A DNA stretch of 64,000 nucleotides from Paenibacillus tianmuensis (GTDB lineage: Bacteria; Bacillota; Bacilli; Paenibacillales; NBRC-103111). The DNA is taken from positions 248,001 through 312,000 of the forward strand of contig NZ_FMTT01000001.1 of NCBI RefSeq assembly GCF_900100345.1, read 5' to 3'. The notes below the pieces were generated by a model that did no database searches, was not told the DNA's origin, and was given only the letters and a program-made list of their open reading frames with translations. The position numbers and the translations under genes are program-made. Positions 35,465-43,831 of this stretch are shown piece by piece. Within the stretch, counting starts at the first letter, position 1, and every line of letters starts with the position of its first letter.

Positions 35465-36442
35465 ATGACAGAGCGGGATGACCGATTCGAAGAGGACGAA
35501 TACGAGCAAGAGGAGCAGGACGATTCCGGTTTTGCCCGGGTTTATATGGTGGAGTTGCTTTACAAGACGAAGCCGGAGCTGTCCCGCGAGGCGCTGTATG
35601 CGAAGATGGAAGCTTACACGGGGCAGGTTGCCGTTCCGGGTGAGGAGGATGCCGAGGACGAGGCCGCCGCGGGCGAAAAGACGGATGCTTCCGGTCTTGC
35701 CGTCTGGGAAGCGGAAGATTCGGCCCAAAGCGACGATACGTTGATGTTTTTCCATCTTAACTATAAAGTCGCTTATGAGGAAGGCGAATTGCCGGCGCAA
35801 ACGTGCGTTTTACCGGCCAACGAGGAGACGAATCCGGAAAAGTATGAAACGGCTTTGCAGCAAGCATGGCATTGGCCCGAAGCCCGCGAGACGGTGGAAG
35901 CATGCCAGCATTCCTTGCTGTTTACCGATTTCTGCGCCGCAAGCCTTCCTTATAAAGAACGGCTGGAGCTGTTCCAGAATGCGCTGCGGGCTTTGCTGGA
36001 GGTTGCCCCGTGCGACGCCCTCTATTGGAGAGCAAGCGACAATATCGTAGATCCGGAGCAGTATTTGGGCGCTCTGGCAGAAGGGCAGACGCTGTACGGG
36101 GCGATGAGCGTCAGATTTTATAACGTCCAGGGCAGAGGGACGGAGCGCCAGGAGTTTTTGATGGATACGATCGGTCTTGCCGCACTGGGACTGCCGGATC
36201 TGCAGTGTCATTTTTACGATATGGAGCCGGGGGAAGTCGATTCCGTTCTGGGCAATCTCGGTTATTACGTATATAACCAGGGAGACATCATTCAGGATGG
36301 CGAGACGGTCGGCGTAACGGAACAGCAGCGCTGGCGCTGCGAGCATCAATACGCATTGGCGGCGCCGCGCCGGTACGTGCTGGACTTGGACCCGGGCGAG
36401 CCTTACTATGCCGGCAGACAGCATCACGACGAAAACCAATAA
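35465..36442 (+). CDS. DUF4261-domain protein
   Basis: 325 residues. A very acidic N-terminus (ERDDRFEEDEYEQEEQDDSG) and a low-complexity acidic insert around 58-80 precede a domain with GRGTERQEFLMDTIGLAALG, LPDLQCHFYDMEP and NLGYYVYNQGDIIQDGETVG. The last motif (LGxYxxxxGDxIxDGxTxG) is characteristic of DUF4261. Function of the family is unknown. A GAGGAGCG site precedes the ATG. Second gene of the four-gene run. Confidence 0.75.
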   Translation: MTERDDRFEEDEYEQEEQDDSGFARVYMVELLYKTKPELSREALYAKMEAYTGQVAVPGEEDAEDEAAAGEKTDASGLAVWEAEDSAQSDDTLMFFHLNYKVAYEEGELPAQTCVLPANEETNPEKYETALQQAWHWPEARETVEACQHSLLFTDFCAASLPYKERLELFQNALRALLEVAPCDALYWRASDNIVDPEQYLGALAEGQTLYGAMSVRFYNVQGRGTERQEFLMDTIGLAALGLPDLQCHFYDMEPGEVDSVLGNLGYYVYNQGDIIQDGETVGVTEQQRWRCEHQYALAAPRRYVLDLDPGEPYYAGRQHHDENQ

Positions 36443-36463
36443 TGCAGGAGGCGGGGCTGTCGT

Positions 36464-38149
36464 ATGGATAGCATGCTGGAAGAACTCATAACTGAAATAA
36501 AGCAAGAAATTGAGCGATGGTTCGAATTCATTGGCGACAAAGATGCGGAACAAATTGTGAAGCGCACCCCGCTACAGGTCGGGATTCATGACTTCGGCCT
36601 ACTGGAGTACGCCAAGGGCAGAGTCAGCGTGACGGACTCGGAGCTAGATTTCGTGTCGCCAAAAGTCAAGACCCGGCTGGGCGAGCCTGCCGAGCTATTG
36701 TCGGAGGAGCAAGTCCGGGAGCAGATCATCCCGTCCTTGGCTGTATTCATGCAGCAGCAATTGGACAGCCTTCCGTCCCCGGCGTTAATCGATTATAAAT
36801 TTACGTTCTGGGGAAAGTTTCGCGTGCGGGAAGGCGAAGTGACGCTCCCTATCCTTCAGCATATCGACGAGGCGAAGAAGGAGCGGCTGCTGAATTCCAT
36901 TGCGTCTTATATCCAAACGAAGCTCGATGACGGGAAGTACCCTACCAAGCCGCTGGAGACATTCTTTCTCTCCAGACACCTGCTCGACGAGAAATTATTT
37001 CCCGAGCCGGATGCAGGTCGGATCATTTCCGTGTTCGAGAACATTTTGGAGCTGAATAAAGGGAAGAAAGAGCGGCTTGCCGAGCATCGTTCGAATATCG
37101 TGTATGCGCTGCGGAAATGGGTGGAGGAAACGTTTCTTCCTCGTTATTTCGAGATTCGGAAAGAGCCGTATCATCAAGCAGAGTATACGAGAAAAAGAGA
37201 TATTCAACTCGAAGATACCGAGCAAGGGCCGATTGAGCTGCTGTTATATACGGCGGTGTCCATTATTAAATATGAGCCTTCTTACAGCAAAAGCATGGGG
37301 CTTGCCTTTTTGGAACGGGCCGTCGAGCTGGGAAGCGCCCGGGCATCCCGCTACATGAAGGAAGGCAGCGGAACGTTTGCCAAGGAAGATGTATATTTCC
37401 GCGACGAGTTTGTGGAATGCACGGCCAATGACGTATTCGCTACCGTAACGATTACGATGAAGCAGGAAGCCGAGGAGAGCTACGCGCGTGCGCTCCGGTT
37501 TATTTGCCGCTTGCTGCAGCAAGGATTCCCCAAAAGCTATCAGATTAAGCTAAAATCCGGCGTCAAGCAGTTTTTGCCCATCAAAGGCTTAGCGAAGTCA
37601 GGGACACATCGTTTCTTCGCCAACGCTATGGAATACCCGAAGCTGTACCCCCTGTTGGAGGAATATGCCCGCGAAGCGATGGAAGAGTTCGAATGGTATG
37701 CGGATACGGAAGGCGAGAAGAACTGCATGCCGGGCAGCTATGCCGTCTTCGGCCTCGGATTGGCTGACCGGAGCTATTTTGCGCTGGTAGAGGAGTATAT
37801 GAAGCAGGTGGATGACGAGCACCAGTCCGTGCAAAATGACTTCACGGTTGCTTTCGTTGAACGGTATGGCGTGAATGCGGAGACCATCCCCACGCTAGTG
37901 ACGTGCTTGCTGCACAGCACCGACTCGATCAAGCTGAAGATCAAGCCGGCGATGGAAGAGGAAGCCAATGCAAGATTGCTGCTTGATCACGTTAGCGGAC
38001 TTCAGCCTTATGAAGTGCAGCGTATCGTCTATCCGATTTGGGGCAGTGTGGAGAAGCTTAAGACTGCCGGCGCCAAAGCCAAAGGGGAGAAGGCGGTATT
38101 GCTATCGGAGCTAGTGCAGGCTGCATCCTCCAAGAGAAGCCAGCGCTAG
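36464..38149 (+). CDS. DUF6138-like helical protein
   Basis: 561 residues, strongly helical and soluble. Segments include TEIKQEIERWFEFIGDKDAE, EQVREQIIPSLAVFMQQQLD, LPRYFEIRKEPYHQAEYTRK and AGAKAKGEKAVLLSELVQAA. From memory it resembles the DUF6138 family of Bacillales, which has no function assigned; this is a moderate-confidence match. AGGAGGCGGGG upstream. Third gene of the run. Confidence 0.6.
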   Translation: MDSMLEELITEIKQEIERWFEFIGDKDAEQIVKRTPLQVGIHDFGLLEYAKGRVSVTDSELDFVSPKVKTRLGEPAELLSEEQVREQIIPSLAVFMQQQLDSLPSPALIDYKFTFWGKFRVREGEVTLPILQHIDEAKKERLLNSIASYIQTKLDDGKYPTKPLETFFLSRHLLDEKLFPEPDAGRIISVFENILELNKGKKERLAEHRSNIVYALRKWVEETFLPRYFEIRKEPYHQAEYTRKRDIQLEDTEQGPIELLLYTAVSIIKYEPSYSKSMGLAFLERAVELGSARASRYMKEGSGTFAKEDVYFRDEFVECTANDVFATVTITMKQEAEESYARALRFICRLLQQGFPKSYQIKLKSGVKQFLPIKGLAKSGTHRFFANAMEYPKLYPLLEEYAREAMEEFEWYADTEGEKNCMPGSYAVFGLGLADRSYFALVEEYMKQVDDEHQSVQNDFTVAFVERYGVNAETIPTLVTCLLHSTDSIKLKIKPAMEEEANARLLLDHVSGLQPYEVQRIVYPIWGSVEKLKTAGAKAKGEKAVLLSELVQAASSKRSQR

Positions 38150-38195
38150 GCAACGTTAGAAGAAGGATAAGTGATATAGACAAGGCGAGGGTGCT

Positions 38196-39296
38196 ATGGA
38201 AAGAACGTTAACGGACAGAATCAGCAACAAAACATGGTCGATTCAGCAAACCGGGAATCAAGTTCTCATCTCAAGCAACGGAGGCAAGGCGAAAGAAAAA
38301 GTCTTTGATGAGCCGGGGCAAGCGGCAAAGTATGTACAAAAGGAAACGTGGAGCAGGCTGAAAAAAGGGTTTGTGCTGCATAACCCGCAGGCAGGAGCCG
38401 GACAGCCGGTTCTGCACCGTTACATCGGAGGCGGCTACACTGGCTTTATGCCGCTGGCTGCGATGGAGGATACGAACACGTTCTTTTGCAGCTATGTGGT
38501 GGGCCAGTTTGAAAAAGAAGAGATTTATCTCATGGACGATCAAGGGGAGAAACAAACAACCTACGAGCTTCTGGGAAAGCAGTTAATCTTGGATATGCGG
38601 CACTGTGCCGAACAGAACGTACTGCTGTTGAATATTGACCATCATATTGCGGGACTTTCTCTGGGCAATGGCGAGATGGAGCGATACACTCCCAAAATGC
38701 CGGCGAGTACGCTATCGGTATCCGGCTCGACGGCGCTCTGGTACGATAAGTCCAGCCTTGTCGTCTATGATCTGGGGACGAATACCGTCCGCTATACGAG
38801 ACAAGTGGAATGCGAGAAGTACGGCGGACATAGTACGCAGCTTTGCGCAGCCGTGTCGCACGACGGCCGCCTGATGGCGTATTGTACGCAAACCGACGAA
38901 ATCGTAATCGTCGATATGACGACCATGCAGGAACATATGATCGCAAAAGACAAAAATGCGATGACGTCGAGCATGGCTTTTTCGCCGGACGACCGATTGT
39001 TGTTCACGCAGGAGCAGTACGGTTCATGGTCGCTTAAGTGCTATGACCTGAGCACAATGACCGGATGTAGGGACTGGATGACGACGGATATAAAAAGCTT
39101 TGCGATCCATGAACGCAGAAGACTGCTCGCCGTGTACAATTACGGCAAGATTCAGCTGTTCGACCTCCAGACGATGAAACCGACGATGGCATTTGAGGTC
39201 GAGCATGTCGTGAAAAACTGCACCCTAGCCTTTACACAGGATTACCTCGCCGTCTATACGGATTATGGCTGCGTGAGCCTCTATGCACTTGCATAA
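38196..39296 (+). CDS. WGR-like domain + beta-propeller protein
   Basis: 366 residues. The N-terminal 65 residues (DRISNKTWSIQQTGNQVLIS; GKAKEKVFDEPGQAAKYVQK; SRLKKGFVL) resemble the WGR domain. The rest has WD40/YVTN-like blades: LCAAVSHDGRLMAYCTQTDE, SMAFSPDDRLLFTQEQYGSW, SFAIHERRRLLAVYNYGKIQ and LAFTQDYLAVYTDYGCVSLY. WGR domains bind nucleic acid or partner proteins in PARP and MolR-like proteins; the propeller suggests a scaffold. It ends the four-gene run before a strong terminator. Confidence 0.7.
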   Translation: MERTLTDRISNKTWSIQQTGNQVLISSNGGKAKEKVFDEPGQAAKYVQKETWSRLKKGFVLHNPQAGAGQPVLHRYIGGGYTGFMPLAAMEDTNTFFCSYVVGQFEKEEIYLMDDQGEKQTTYELLGKQLILDMRHCAEQNVLLLNIDHHIAGLSLGNGEMERYTPKMPASTLSVSGSTALWYDKSSLVVYDLGTNTVRYTRQVECEKYGGHSTQLCAAVSHDGRLMAYCTQTDEIVIVDMTTMQEHMIAKDKNAMTSSMAFSPDDRLLFTQEQYGSWSLKCYDLSTMTGCRDWMTTDIKSFAIHERRRLLAVYNYGKIQLFDLQTMKPTMAFEVEHVVKNCTLAFTQDYLAVYTDYGCVSLYALA

Positions 39297-39300
39297 CTAA

Positions 39301-39347
39301 AAAAACAAGCCGGAGCGCAATTTCGGTTGCACTCCAGGCTTGTTTTT
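39301..39347. terminator. Terminator after the propeller gene
   Basis: AAAAACAAGCC / GGCTTGTTTTT stem with inner GGAG/CTCC pairing; the A/T runs serve both strands, including the small minus-strand gene that ends at 39356. Confidence 0.85.
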
Positions 39348-39355
39348 CATTTGCT

Positions 39356-39517
39356 TTATAGCTGATCCGCATTTGAAGATGGCTTGCCATAGGGATCGAG
39401 ATTTTCGTCTCCAATGATATCGACATAATCTTTGGCGCCTTCGGGAACCGTCAATAAATCTGCCGCTTCCGCCGTTGTCTCAAGATTTTCAATGCCTGTT
39501 TGGGTTTCTTTATCCAT
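39356..39517 (-). CDS. 53-residue acidic small protein
   Basis: ATG at 39517 with GAGGTAAC just upstream. Encodes MDKETQTGIENLETTAEAAD, then LLTVPEGAKDYVDIIGDENL and a short tail. Acidic, no membrane or signal segment, no recognised family. It is 15 bases after the stop of another small acidic ORF (39533-39682), so both form an operon; this small size was found by reading the minus strand directly. Possibly spore-related, given the neighbouring Cse60-like gene. Confidence 0.55.
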   Translation of the reverse strand: MDKETQTGIENLETTAEAADLLTVPEGAKDYVDIIGDENLDPYGKPSSNADQL

Positions 39518-39532
39518 CGTTACCTCCTGTAG

Positions 39533-39682
39533 TTATTCCATCGAATATCCATCTAATTTTTCACGATCTCCGATTTCCTGGGTATCGTCCGTTCGAAATC
39601 CATCACGTTCATGTGACGTAAGATCCTCATAGACCGTTTCGGGATTTCCATCCGTTTCTTTTTCCAGCTTATCTTGCGGCAT
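39533..39682 (-). CDS. 49-residue acidic small protein
   Basis: Encodes MPQDKLEKETDGNPETVYED and on to DDTQEIGDREKLDGYSME. Start at 39682 has GAAGGAGATG upstream. Very acidic, predicted disordered, no cysteine or hydrophobic segment. First of two small acidic genes. Function unknown; the tail DGYSME recurs as no known motif. Confidence 0.6.
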   Translation of the reverse strand: MPQDKLEKETDGNPETVYEDLTSHERDGFRTDDTQEIGDREKLDGYSME

Positions 39683-39765
39683 GGCTTCATCTCCTTCACA
39701 ATGGATATCATTTACAGCATGCGGCAAAATTATTCTACATAAAAAAGACCGCCAAGCATGGCGGC

Positions 39766-39957
39766 TTACTTATCCTGTGTCCGGTAGACAACCAGGATCG
39801 TGCTTCTTTGATATTCCCCTTTGTCCGGTTTGCTTTTGATAATCGATCCGTAGCTTATACTTACAATTTGATCTTCCGCTAATGTGGACAGAAATTCATT
39901 GCAGCTTTTCTCGGCAAGCCTAACGTCGGAATCAATGAACTCTTTCACTTGAATCAT
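39766..39957 (-). CDS. Cse60-like small sporulation protein
   Basis: 63 residues from ATG 39957 (AAAGGTG upstream): MIQVKEFIDSDVRLAEKSCN, EFLSTLAEDQIVSISYGSII and a C-terminal STILVVYRTQDK. Start IxVKxF, an NxFL helix, VxIxY strand and a terminal VVYR strand are shared with the Cse60 sporulation protein family. The exact biochemical role of that family is unknown. Separate from the small acidic genes by an 80-base gap. Confidence 0.6.
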   Translation of the reverse strand: MIQVKEFIDSDVRLAEKSCNEFLSTLAEDQIVSISYGSIIKSKPDKGEYQRSTILVVYRTQDK

Positions 39958-40025
39958 GCTTTTCACCTTTCTTGGCTTATGATGATAACCCGCCATACAT
40001 TAAATGTAAAAACCGCTTTCATGCA

Positions 40026-40061
40026 GTAAGGCATCCCGCCCAATAGAGTGGAATGCCTTAC
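40026..40061. repeat. Inverted repeat between divergent small genes
   Basis: GTAAGGCAT / ATGCCTTAC, perfect 9-bp stem, 18-base loop. No T-run follows on either strand, so it may not be a true terminator. Confidence 0.4.
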
Positions 40062-40204
40062 CAATTGACCATATCATATAACCACTATGGAGTCAAACCG
40101 CTAGATTATAACGATGAATCCTATCCTATTGTGGAAATGAAATTTTGAATTGGTTATGATAGGAGGGGAAGCCCTACATTGGTTTTGCCCAAAGGAGAAC
40201 ATGA

Positions 40205-40555
40205 ATGGAAGAGAAATTGCTAAAAAAAATTGTAATGAACGTTCCTTTTTCCTATCCGCTGGCGGAAGGAACCACGATTCAAAAAAATGCCAACGATCCG
40301 AAGCTGCGAGTGAAGTGCTTTTATCTTACCGTCGTGAATAAAGGCGATCATACGGGAATCGAGATCTTTATTAAACCGGACACCTATTTCTTGATTGCGA
40401 AGGCCACTTATCATTATGACACCTTTGAAATGACCGTGGTCAGGCAACTGGAGAACATCTCTGTTCACTATAATGAACTTCCGGATTATATCGGGCAAGA
40501 AAATATGAGCCTGATTGACGATCGGCTGTCTTATTATTTGTTTAAATCCCTGTAG
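40205..40555 (+). CDS. Uncharacterised 116-residue protein
   Basis: AAGGAG seven bases before the ATG. Product has a basic start (EEKLLKKIVMNVPFSYPLAE) and a beta-rich middle (LRVKCFYLTVVNKGDHTGIE; TYFLIAKATYHYDTFEMTVV). No signal peptide, membrane segment or known family. AT content is higher than in the genes to the left. Stands alone. Confidence 0.6.
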   Translation: MEEKLLKKIVMNVPFSYPLAEGTTIQKNANDPKLRVKCFYLTVVNKGDHTGIEIFIKPDTYFLIAKATYHYDTFEMTVVRQLENISVHYNELPDYIGQENMSLIDDRLSYYLFKSL

Positions 40556-40631
40556 CGGGTTGTGGCGGAAGAAACGCTGGATAGCGGCTGCGAAGTTTAT
40601 GAATAAAGCTTGCCAAAGGTGGTCATAGATT

Positions 40632-40868
40632 ATGGTGGAATGTCCGAACTGCGCGAAGCCTACGGCGTTTCAGAGGCACTGTTCCCATTGTGGAACCATT
40701 CTGCAGCATACGGCCGAAGAGAAATTCGAGCTGCTTGGCGAAGCTGTGGAGAAGGCGATTAAGAAAGAGCGCCAAGAGCGAAAAAAGAAAAAGCGGATCA
40801 AAATGCTTATGGGCATAGCCATCATTTTGCTGGCCGTCTATGTCGGGGTAAAAAGCGTCGGAGCATAG
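40632..40868 (+). CDS. Zinc-ribbon single-pass membrane protein
   Basis: 78 residues. N-terminal C-x2-C...C-x2-C zinc ribbon (CPNCAKPTAFQRHCSHCG), then a charged Lys/Arg-rich helix (EKAIKKERQERKKKKRIK) and a C-terminal transmembrane segment (MLMGIAIILLAVYVGV). AAAGGTGG lies ten bases upstream. Function unknown; such proteins are common in Bacillales. Confidence 0.75.
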   Translation: MVECPNCAKPTAFQRHCSHCGTILQHTAEEKFELLGEAVEKAIKKERQERKKKKRIKMLMGIAIILLAVYVGVKSVGA

Positions 40869-40891
40869 AAACACGGGAAGGGCGGAAATCT

Positions 40892-41119
40892 ATGAAAAAA
40901 GATGAGTTTGGAAACCGGATGAAGGAGTATGAGCATGCGTTCCGGCATAGCTTGTCGCGCCGTCTCCCGATTATTGTCAGAATCGACGGATGTCATTTTC
41001 ATTCATTTACGCGTGGTATGAAGAAGCCTTTTGACGAGACATTGACCCATGCTTTGTGGGAAACGTGCAAGTACCTTGCGCAAAATATCATGGGATGTAA
41101 GATCGTTTATCATACTTGA
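40892..41119 (+). pseudogene. tRNA-His guanylyltransferase-like (Thg1/TLP), 3'-truncated
   Basis: 75 codons encode the start of a Thg1-family 3'-5' RNA polymerase: FGNRMKEYEHAFRHS, RLPIIVRIDGCHFHSFTRGM, and KKPFDETLTHALWETCKYLA up to NIMGCKIVYHT and a stop. RIDGxxFHxF supplies the first metal-binding Asp, but the second block (normally SDE after the GCK strand) and the remaining two thirds of the about 250-residue protein are missing. GGGCGG precedes the ATG. The remnant cannot catalyse nucleotide addition. The next gene begins 34 bases later, so an internal deletion is likely. Confidence 0.8.
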
Positions 41120-41153
41120 ATCAGTATGTTTATGTGGACAAGGGGGAGTAGGC

Positions 41154-41588
41154 TTGGAGTGCGTCCTGCTCATTGGAATTCAGGCTTCCGGCAAATCGAC
41201 CTTCTTCAAAGAAAAGTTTTTTAATACGCACATCAGAATTAACTTGGACATGCTGAAAACAAGACACAGAGAAGACATCTATGTGGCTGCTTCCATCGAA
41301 GCGAAGCAGCCTTTCGTCGTCGATAACACGAATCCCACAGCTGAGGATCGAAAAAAGTATATTGAGGCCGCGAAGCGGGGGAGGTTCAAGGTTACCGGCT
41401 ATTATTTTGAGCCGGATTTTGCAGAATCCATGAAGCGCAATGAACGCAGGGCAGGGACAGAAAAGATTCCCGAGATCGGCATAAAAAGCGTACTTAAGAA
41501 ATTGACCCTGCCCGACGCAGATGAAGGATTCGACGAATTGTATAAAGTGATCTCGCAGAACGGCATGTTTATCGTATCAGAGCTATAA
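41154..41588 (+). CDS. P-loop kinase, polynucleotide-kinase-like (AAA_33)
   Basis: 144 residues from TTG 41154 (AGGGGGA upstream); the ATG-like start at 41049 lies inside the Thg1 fragment and is out of its frame. Walker A is LLIGIQASGKSTFF (GxxxxGKS), and PFVVDNTNPTAEDRKKYIEA plus RNERRAGTEKIPE resemble the T4 polynucleotide kinase/AAA_33 branch. The family phosphorylates 5'-OH ends or small substrates. Being next to a Thg1 relative suggests RNA end repair, but that is inference. Confidence 0.75.
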   Translation: MECVLLIGIQASGKSTFFKEKFFNTHIRINLDMLKTRHREDIYVAASIEAKQPFVVDNTNPTAEDRKKYIEAAKRGRFKVTGYYFEPDFAESMKRNERRAGTEKIPEIGIKSVLKKLTLPDADEGFDELYKVISQNGMFIVSEL

Positions 41589-41621
41589 CCCTATAATAAG
41601 GAGAGCGAATCAAGCCTTATT

Positions 41622-42002
41622 TTAATTTACCGTAATTTTTCTTAGCGCCGTTAAGGTTCGCAGTCTTGCGTGTAGATGTCTTTTTTCAGACTCGTTCATT
41701 ATAAAGTTCACGCCGTAGTGATTGAGCGTGTTCGTTGATTGCAACTGCCAGCGAATCGAACCGTTGAGCTTCAAAAGCTCTTCTTGCAGCTGCACATGTA
41801 AAATGATCTTCAGCTTGTTGCTGGCAGCATTCAAATTTAAGGGAGTCACGATTTTGCACCCCGAGTTGCTGATATCCATCAAATTTGCTTTGACTGGTGT
41901 GCTCGACGTTGAAGTGCCGTTAATATTCGTGACTTCGAAATAGCAAACTAACGGAGTATTTAAACTAAATCTAAAAGCATCGCTTCGCTTGTTTTGATAC
42001 AT
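41622..42002 (-). CDS. PilZ domain protein
   Basis: 126 residues from ATG 42002 (AAGGCGG upstream); earlier in-frame starts lack a site. The PilZ c-di-GMP binding signature is present: Arg-rich head NKRSDAFRFSL (RxxxR-like) and the D/NxSxxG motif DISNSGCKIV, followed by the beta barrel (LKIILHVQLQEELLKLNGSI). It would bind cyclic di-GMP and pass the signal to an unknown partner. Expressed alone and convergent with the kinase gene. Confidence 0.8.
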   Translation of the reverse strand: MYQNKRSDAFRFSLNTPLVCYFEVTNINGTSTSSTPVKANLMDISNSGCKIVTPLNLNAASNKLKIILHVQLQEELLKLNGSIRWQLQSTNTLNHYGVNFIMNESEKRHLHARLRTLTALRKITVN

Positions 42003-42148
42003 GACGCACCGCCTTAAATAGTTTTGGATTGCCATCCCACATAGGTATAGCCTATACATATATCGGTAATTTTGATCATTTATTTAATCTTTTAATAATA
42101 CTACAAGAATTGCTTAACGAAGTCTAATATGTTCCCTTATAGGTCAGC

Positions 42149-42176
42149 TTTACAAATCTACAAAATTAGATATAAT
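42149..42176 (+). promoter_or_regulatory. Promoter of the first arsR gene
   Basis: TTTACA (42149-42154), 16-base spacer, TATAAT (42171-42176). The start ATG (42184) is eight bases after the -10, so the mRNA should begin at or next to the A of the ATG. A short palindrome ATCTA-6-TAGAT lies in the spacer. Confidence 0.65.
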
Positions 42177-42183
42177 GATGCGT

Positions 42184-42495
42184 ATGGATCCTTCATTGAT
42201 TTATAAAGCATTGTCTAACGAGACCCGCCGTCAAATTATGGTGTGGTTAAAAGATCCGGAGCAATATTTCGATAAAACCCCCTATATGGAGCACGGGATC
42301 GATTTCCGCGTCGGGGTGTGTGTTTCGGATATTCAAGCGAAGGCGGAGCTTGCCCAGTCGGTCGTTTCCAACTATTTGTTAACGATGCAAAAAGCCGGCT
42401 TGTTGGAAGCGGAGCGGTATGGAAAGTGGACGTTCTATCGTCGGAACGAAAAGACGATCCAACAATTTGCCGAGTATACTCGGACCGAACTTTAG
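42184..42495 (+). CDS. ArsR-family regulator 1
   Basis: 103 residues from ATG 42184 (MDPSLIYKALSNETRRQIMV). Chosen because it aligns with the second ArsR in this window (MEPIEIFKALSNESRLQ) and falls at the predicted transcript start; two earlier ATGs lie inside the -10. The winged helix includes ELAQSVVSNYLLTMQKAGLL and YGKWTFYRRNEK. It sits right before an MFS exporter that is frameshifted. No metal-binding CxC motif in the recognition helix is seen; ligand unknown. Confidence 0.88.
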   Translation: MDPSLIYKALSNETRRQIMVWLKDPEQYFDKTPYMEHGIDFRVGVCVSDIQAKAELAQSVVSNYLLTMQKAGLLEAERYGKWTFYRRNEKTIQQFAEYTRTEL

Positions 42496-42536
42496 TATGA
42501 AAGGAGAGACCCTTTTTTTTTATTTTTTTGCATATT

Positions 42537-42552
42537 CATATCTATATATATG
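42537..42552. promoter_or_regulatory. Candidate ArsR operator before MFS1
   Basis: CATAT-6-ATATG in an AT-rich gap between arsR1 and MFS1; related in shape to the ACATAT...ATATGT sites before MFS2. Confidence 0.35.
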
Positions 42553-42591
42553 TATTTGAAGATTAGAATGAGATAGGAGATATATCGAGAG

Positions 42592-43747
42592 ATGAACAAG
42601 ATCAACCCTTTGCTTATCATTGTTTTAGCATTAGGCGTATTCGGAATTATAACGACGGAAATGGGAATTATCGGGGTTTTGCCGCAGGTTACGCAGAAGT
42701 TCAACATCTCCGCCTCGCAAGCCGGATGGCTGGTCAGTATATTTGCTTTAGTCGTTGCGGTCTCAGGCCCGTTCCTGACGCTGCTCGCCTCCGGAATGAA
42801 CCGCAAATTTATTTTATTGACCGCAGTGCTGTTGTTTGCGATTTCCAATATCGTGTATGCTTTTACGACAAGATTTGACGTCATGCTGGCTTTCCGCATT
42901 ATTCCGGCTATGGTTCATCCCGCTTTCTTTTCAGTTGCGCTTGTCACGGCGGCATCGCTCGTTTCTCTGGAAAAAAGCGGCCAGGCGGTTACCAAGGTTT
43001 TTGCCGGCATTACGGTCGGGTTTGCCTTCGGCGTGCCATTGACTTCCTATCTGGCGGAGCGGGTCTCGCTGGAAGCCGCTTTCCTGTTCGGGGCTGTCGT
43101 CAGCCTCGTGGCCTTTATCGGTATTTGGGCTTGGCTTCCCTCGATGCCGGTTCAAGCAAAGCTGTCTTCCGGCGCACAGTTAAGTATTTTACGTAAGCCC
43201 GCATTGTGGCTAAATATCGCCGCAGTAACGAGTATATTCGCCGCGATGTTCTCGGTATACAGCTACTTCGCCGAATATCGGACAAGTTTCCCATATAAAC
43301 GGCTCTTGGATCAGTATGATGCTGATGATCTTTGGAGTGATTATGATTTTGGGTAATTTCTTATTCGGAAGCTTTTTGCAAAAGAACGTTCTTCGAACGA
43401 CGGTCCTCTTTCCTGTAGCTTATGCTGCTGCTTATCTGCTGATTTATTTTGCGGGAGGATACTTCCTTCCCATGATCGTGATGATCTTGCTGTGGGGAAT
43501 CGTGCATTCCGGCGGGCTTGTTGTCAGCCAAAGCTGGCTCATGACCGAGGCGCAGACGGCTCCCGAGTTCGGCAACAGCCTGTTTGTCTCGTTTACGAAT
43601 CTCGGCATAACGATCGGAGCGTCGGTCGGCGGCTGGTTTATCGGGCAATGGGGAATCCATCAGCTGATTTGGAGCGGGGTCGGGTTTGCCTTGCTGGCTT
43701 TCCTGCTGATCGCCGTAAAAATAAAATGGTACAGCGCTTCACAGTGA
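42592..43747 (+). pseudogene. MFS exporter 1, frameshifted
   Basis: The frame from 42592 encodes an MFS N-half (GVFGIITTEMGIIGVLPQVT) to about 43278 (VYSYFAEY) and then goes out of frame; the other half continues in another frame from about 43279 (GQVSHINGSWISMMLMIFGV) to a normal end at 43747. Restoring two bases near 43278 gives about 385 residues, normal for a DHA1/AraJ-type exporter, and makes the junction read SYFAEY-x-GQVSHINGSW. A 2-base deletion in a TCTC-like run is the simplest cause. Either a pseudogene or a sequencing error. Confidence 0.8.
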
Positions 43748-43831
43748 TATACCAACAGCTGTTTTTTCTTTCTGCGAGGTGTGCTAAACTGAAAGGATAG
43801 CGTCCAACTCAGAAGAAAGGAGTTTTCACCG

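Noticed and set aside
40150-40341. 62-codon ORF overlapping the 40205 gene in another frame
   Set aside because: Overlaps a better-supported gene with AAGGAG site; product is low in structure and unlike any family.
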